DNA from: Chloroflexota bacterium | GTDB lineage: Bacteria; Chloroflexota; Anaerolineae; 4572-78; J111 | DNA length: 5,369 bases | Direction: 5' to 3' | NCBI GenBank assembly: GCA_003695455.1 | Contig: RFJF01000566.1 | Location: forward strand, 1 to 5,369 | Part shown: positions 5,270-5,369 of the stretch, one piece after another | How positions within the stretch are numbered: the first letter of the stretch is position 1 | How the letters are laid out: each line of letters starts with the position of its first letter | The notes under the pieces: model-generated | What the model was told of the DNA's origin: nothing | Database searches by the model: none | What the model saw: only the letters and a program-made list of their open reading frames with translations | Program-made: the position numbers and the translations under genes

Positions 5270-5369
5270 CTTCCGTTTTTAGAAATTGGTTGGACCTGTG
5301 GTATCATTGAGGCATTGAAGGTGACTTTGCTGGCCCGCAATCGTGTGATGGGCGGCGTTAGGCATTTAC
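5270..5369. other. Right flank of the IS, no recognised gene
   Basis: One plus-strand frame stays open from 5252 through the IS end to the window edge (PFLEIGWTCGIIEALKVTLL and on). It has no ribosome site or recognised family and is too short to judge. A minus-strand frame of 28 codons is equally unconvincing. This flank shows no similarity to the flank on the other side of the IS. Confidence 0.4.

Noticed and set aside
5358..5364. GTTAGGC near the window end matches the GTTRRRY core of integron attC sites, and GCTAACGCC lies at 5222-5230.
   Set aside because: No matching RYYYAAC partner lies at a proper distance: 5222-5228 has a mismatch and lies inside the IS. There is no visible paired stem, and the window ends at once. 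Seven bases are easily chance.
1..5369. CRISPR arrays, tRNA or rRNA genes, toxin-antitoxin or other defence modules.
   Set aside because: No regularly spaced direct repeats, RNA-gene signatures or defence-protein motifs were found; the coding content is explained by the listed genes.

Overview
The window most resembles a chromosomal stretch of a Chloroflexota bacterium (Anaerolineae-like). This is an inference from gene style: a DUF1670-type helix-turn-helix segment, multi-zinc-ribbon membrane proteins with Pro/Ala-rich linkers, and an L,D-transpeptidase fused to TPR repeats. I cannot name a species.

Layout from left to right. (1) Positions 2-904, plus strand: the 3' part of a gene whose product joins the C-terminal half of a metallo-beta-lactamase-fold hydrolase to a DUF1670-like/DeoR-like winged-helix segment. 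(2) Positions 938-2092, plus strand, only 33 bp downstream and probably co-transcribed: a single-pass membrane protein with three identically spaced CxxC...CxxC zinc ribbons on the cytoplasmic side and a cysteine-containing outer domain. (3) Positions 2095-2131: a strong stem-loop with U-tracts on both strands, placed as a shared terminator for the two convergent transcripts. (4) Positions 2158-3666, minus strand: a membrane-anchored TPR/L,D-transpeptidase (YkuD) cell-envelope enzyme. (5) Positions 3684-5269: an apparently complete 1586-bp IS66-family insertion sequence (single-transposase, ISBst12-like organisation) bounded by a perfect 15-bp inverted repeat, with an intact 477-aa transposase at 3793-5226. 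(6) Positions 5270-5369: about 100 bp of flank with no gene I can recognise.

How the parts relate: the IS sits 17 bp upstream of the L,D-transpeptidase start codon. It has therefore probably replaced or displaced that gene's original promoter; a promoter-like sequence inside the IS left end points outward to it. The zinc-ribbon protein and the transpeptidase are both envelope-associated, but nothing else ties them together. I see no CRISPR array, RNA gene, defence system or clear new multi-gene system. The most unusual items are the hydrolase-HTH fusion and the IS/transpeptidase junction.
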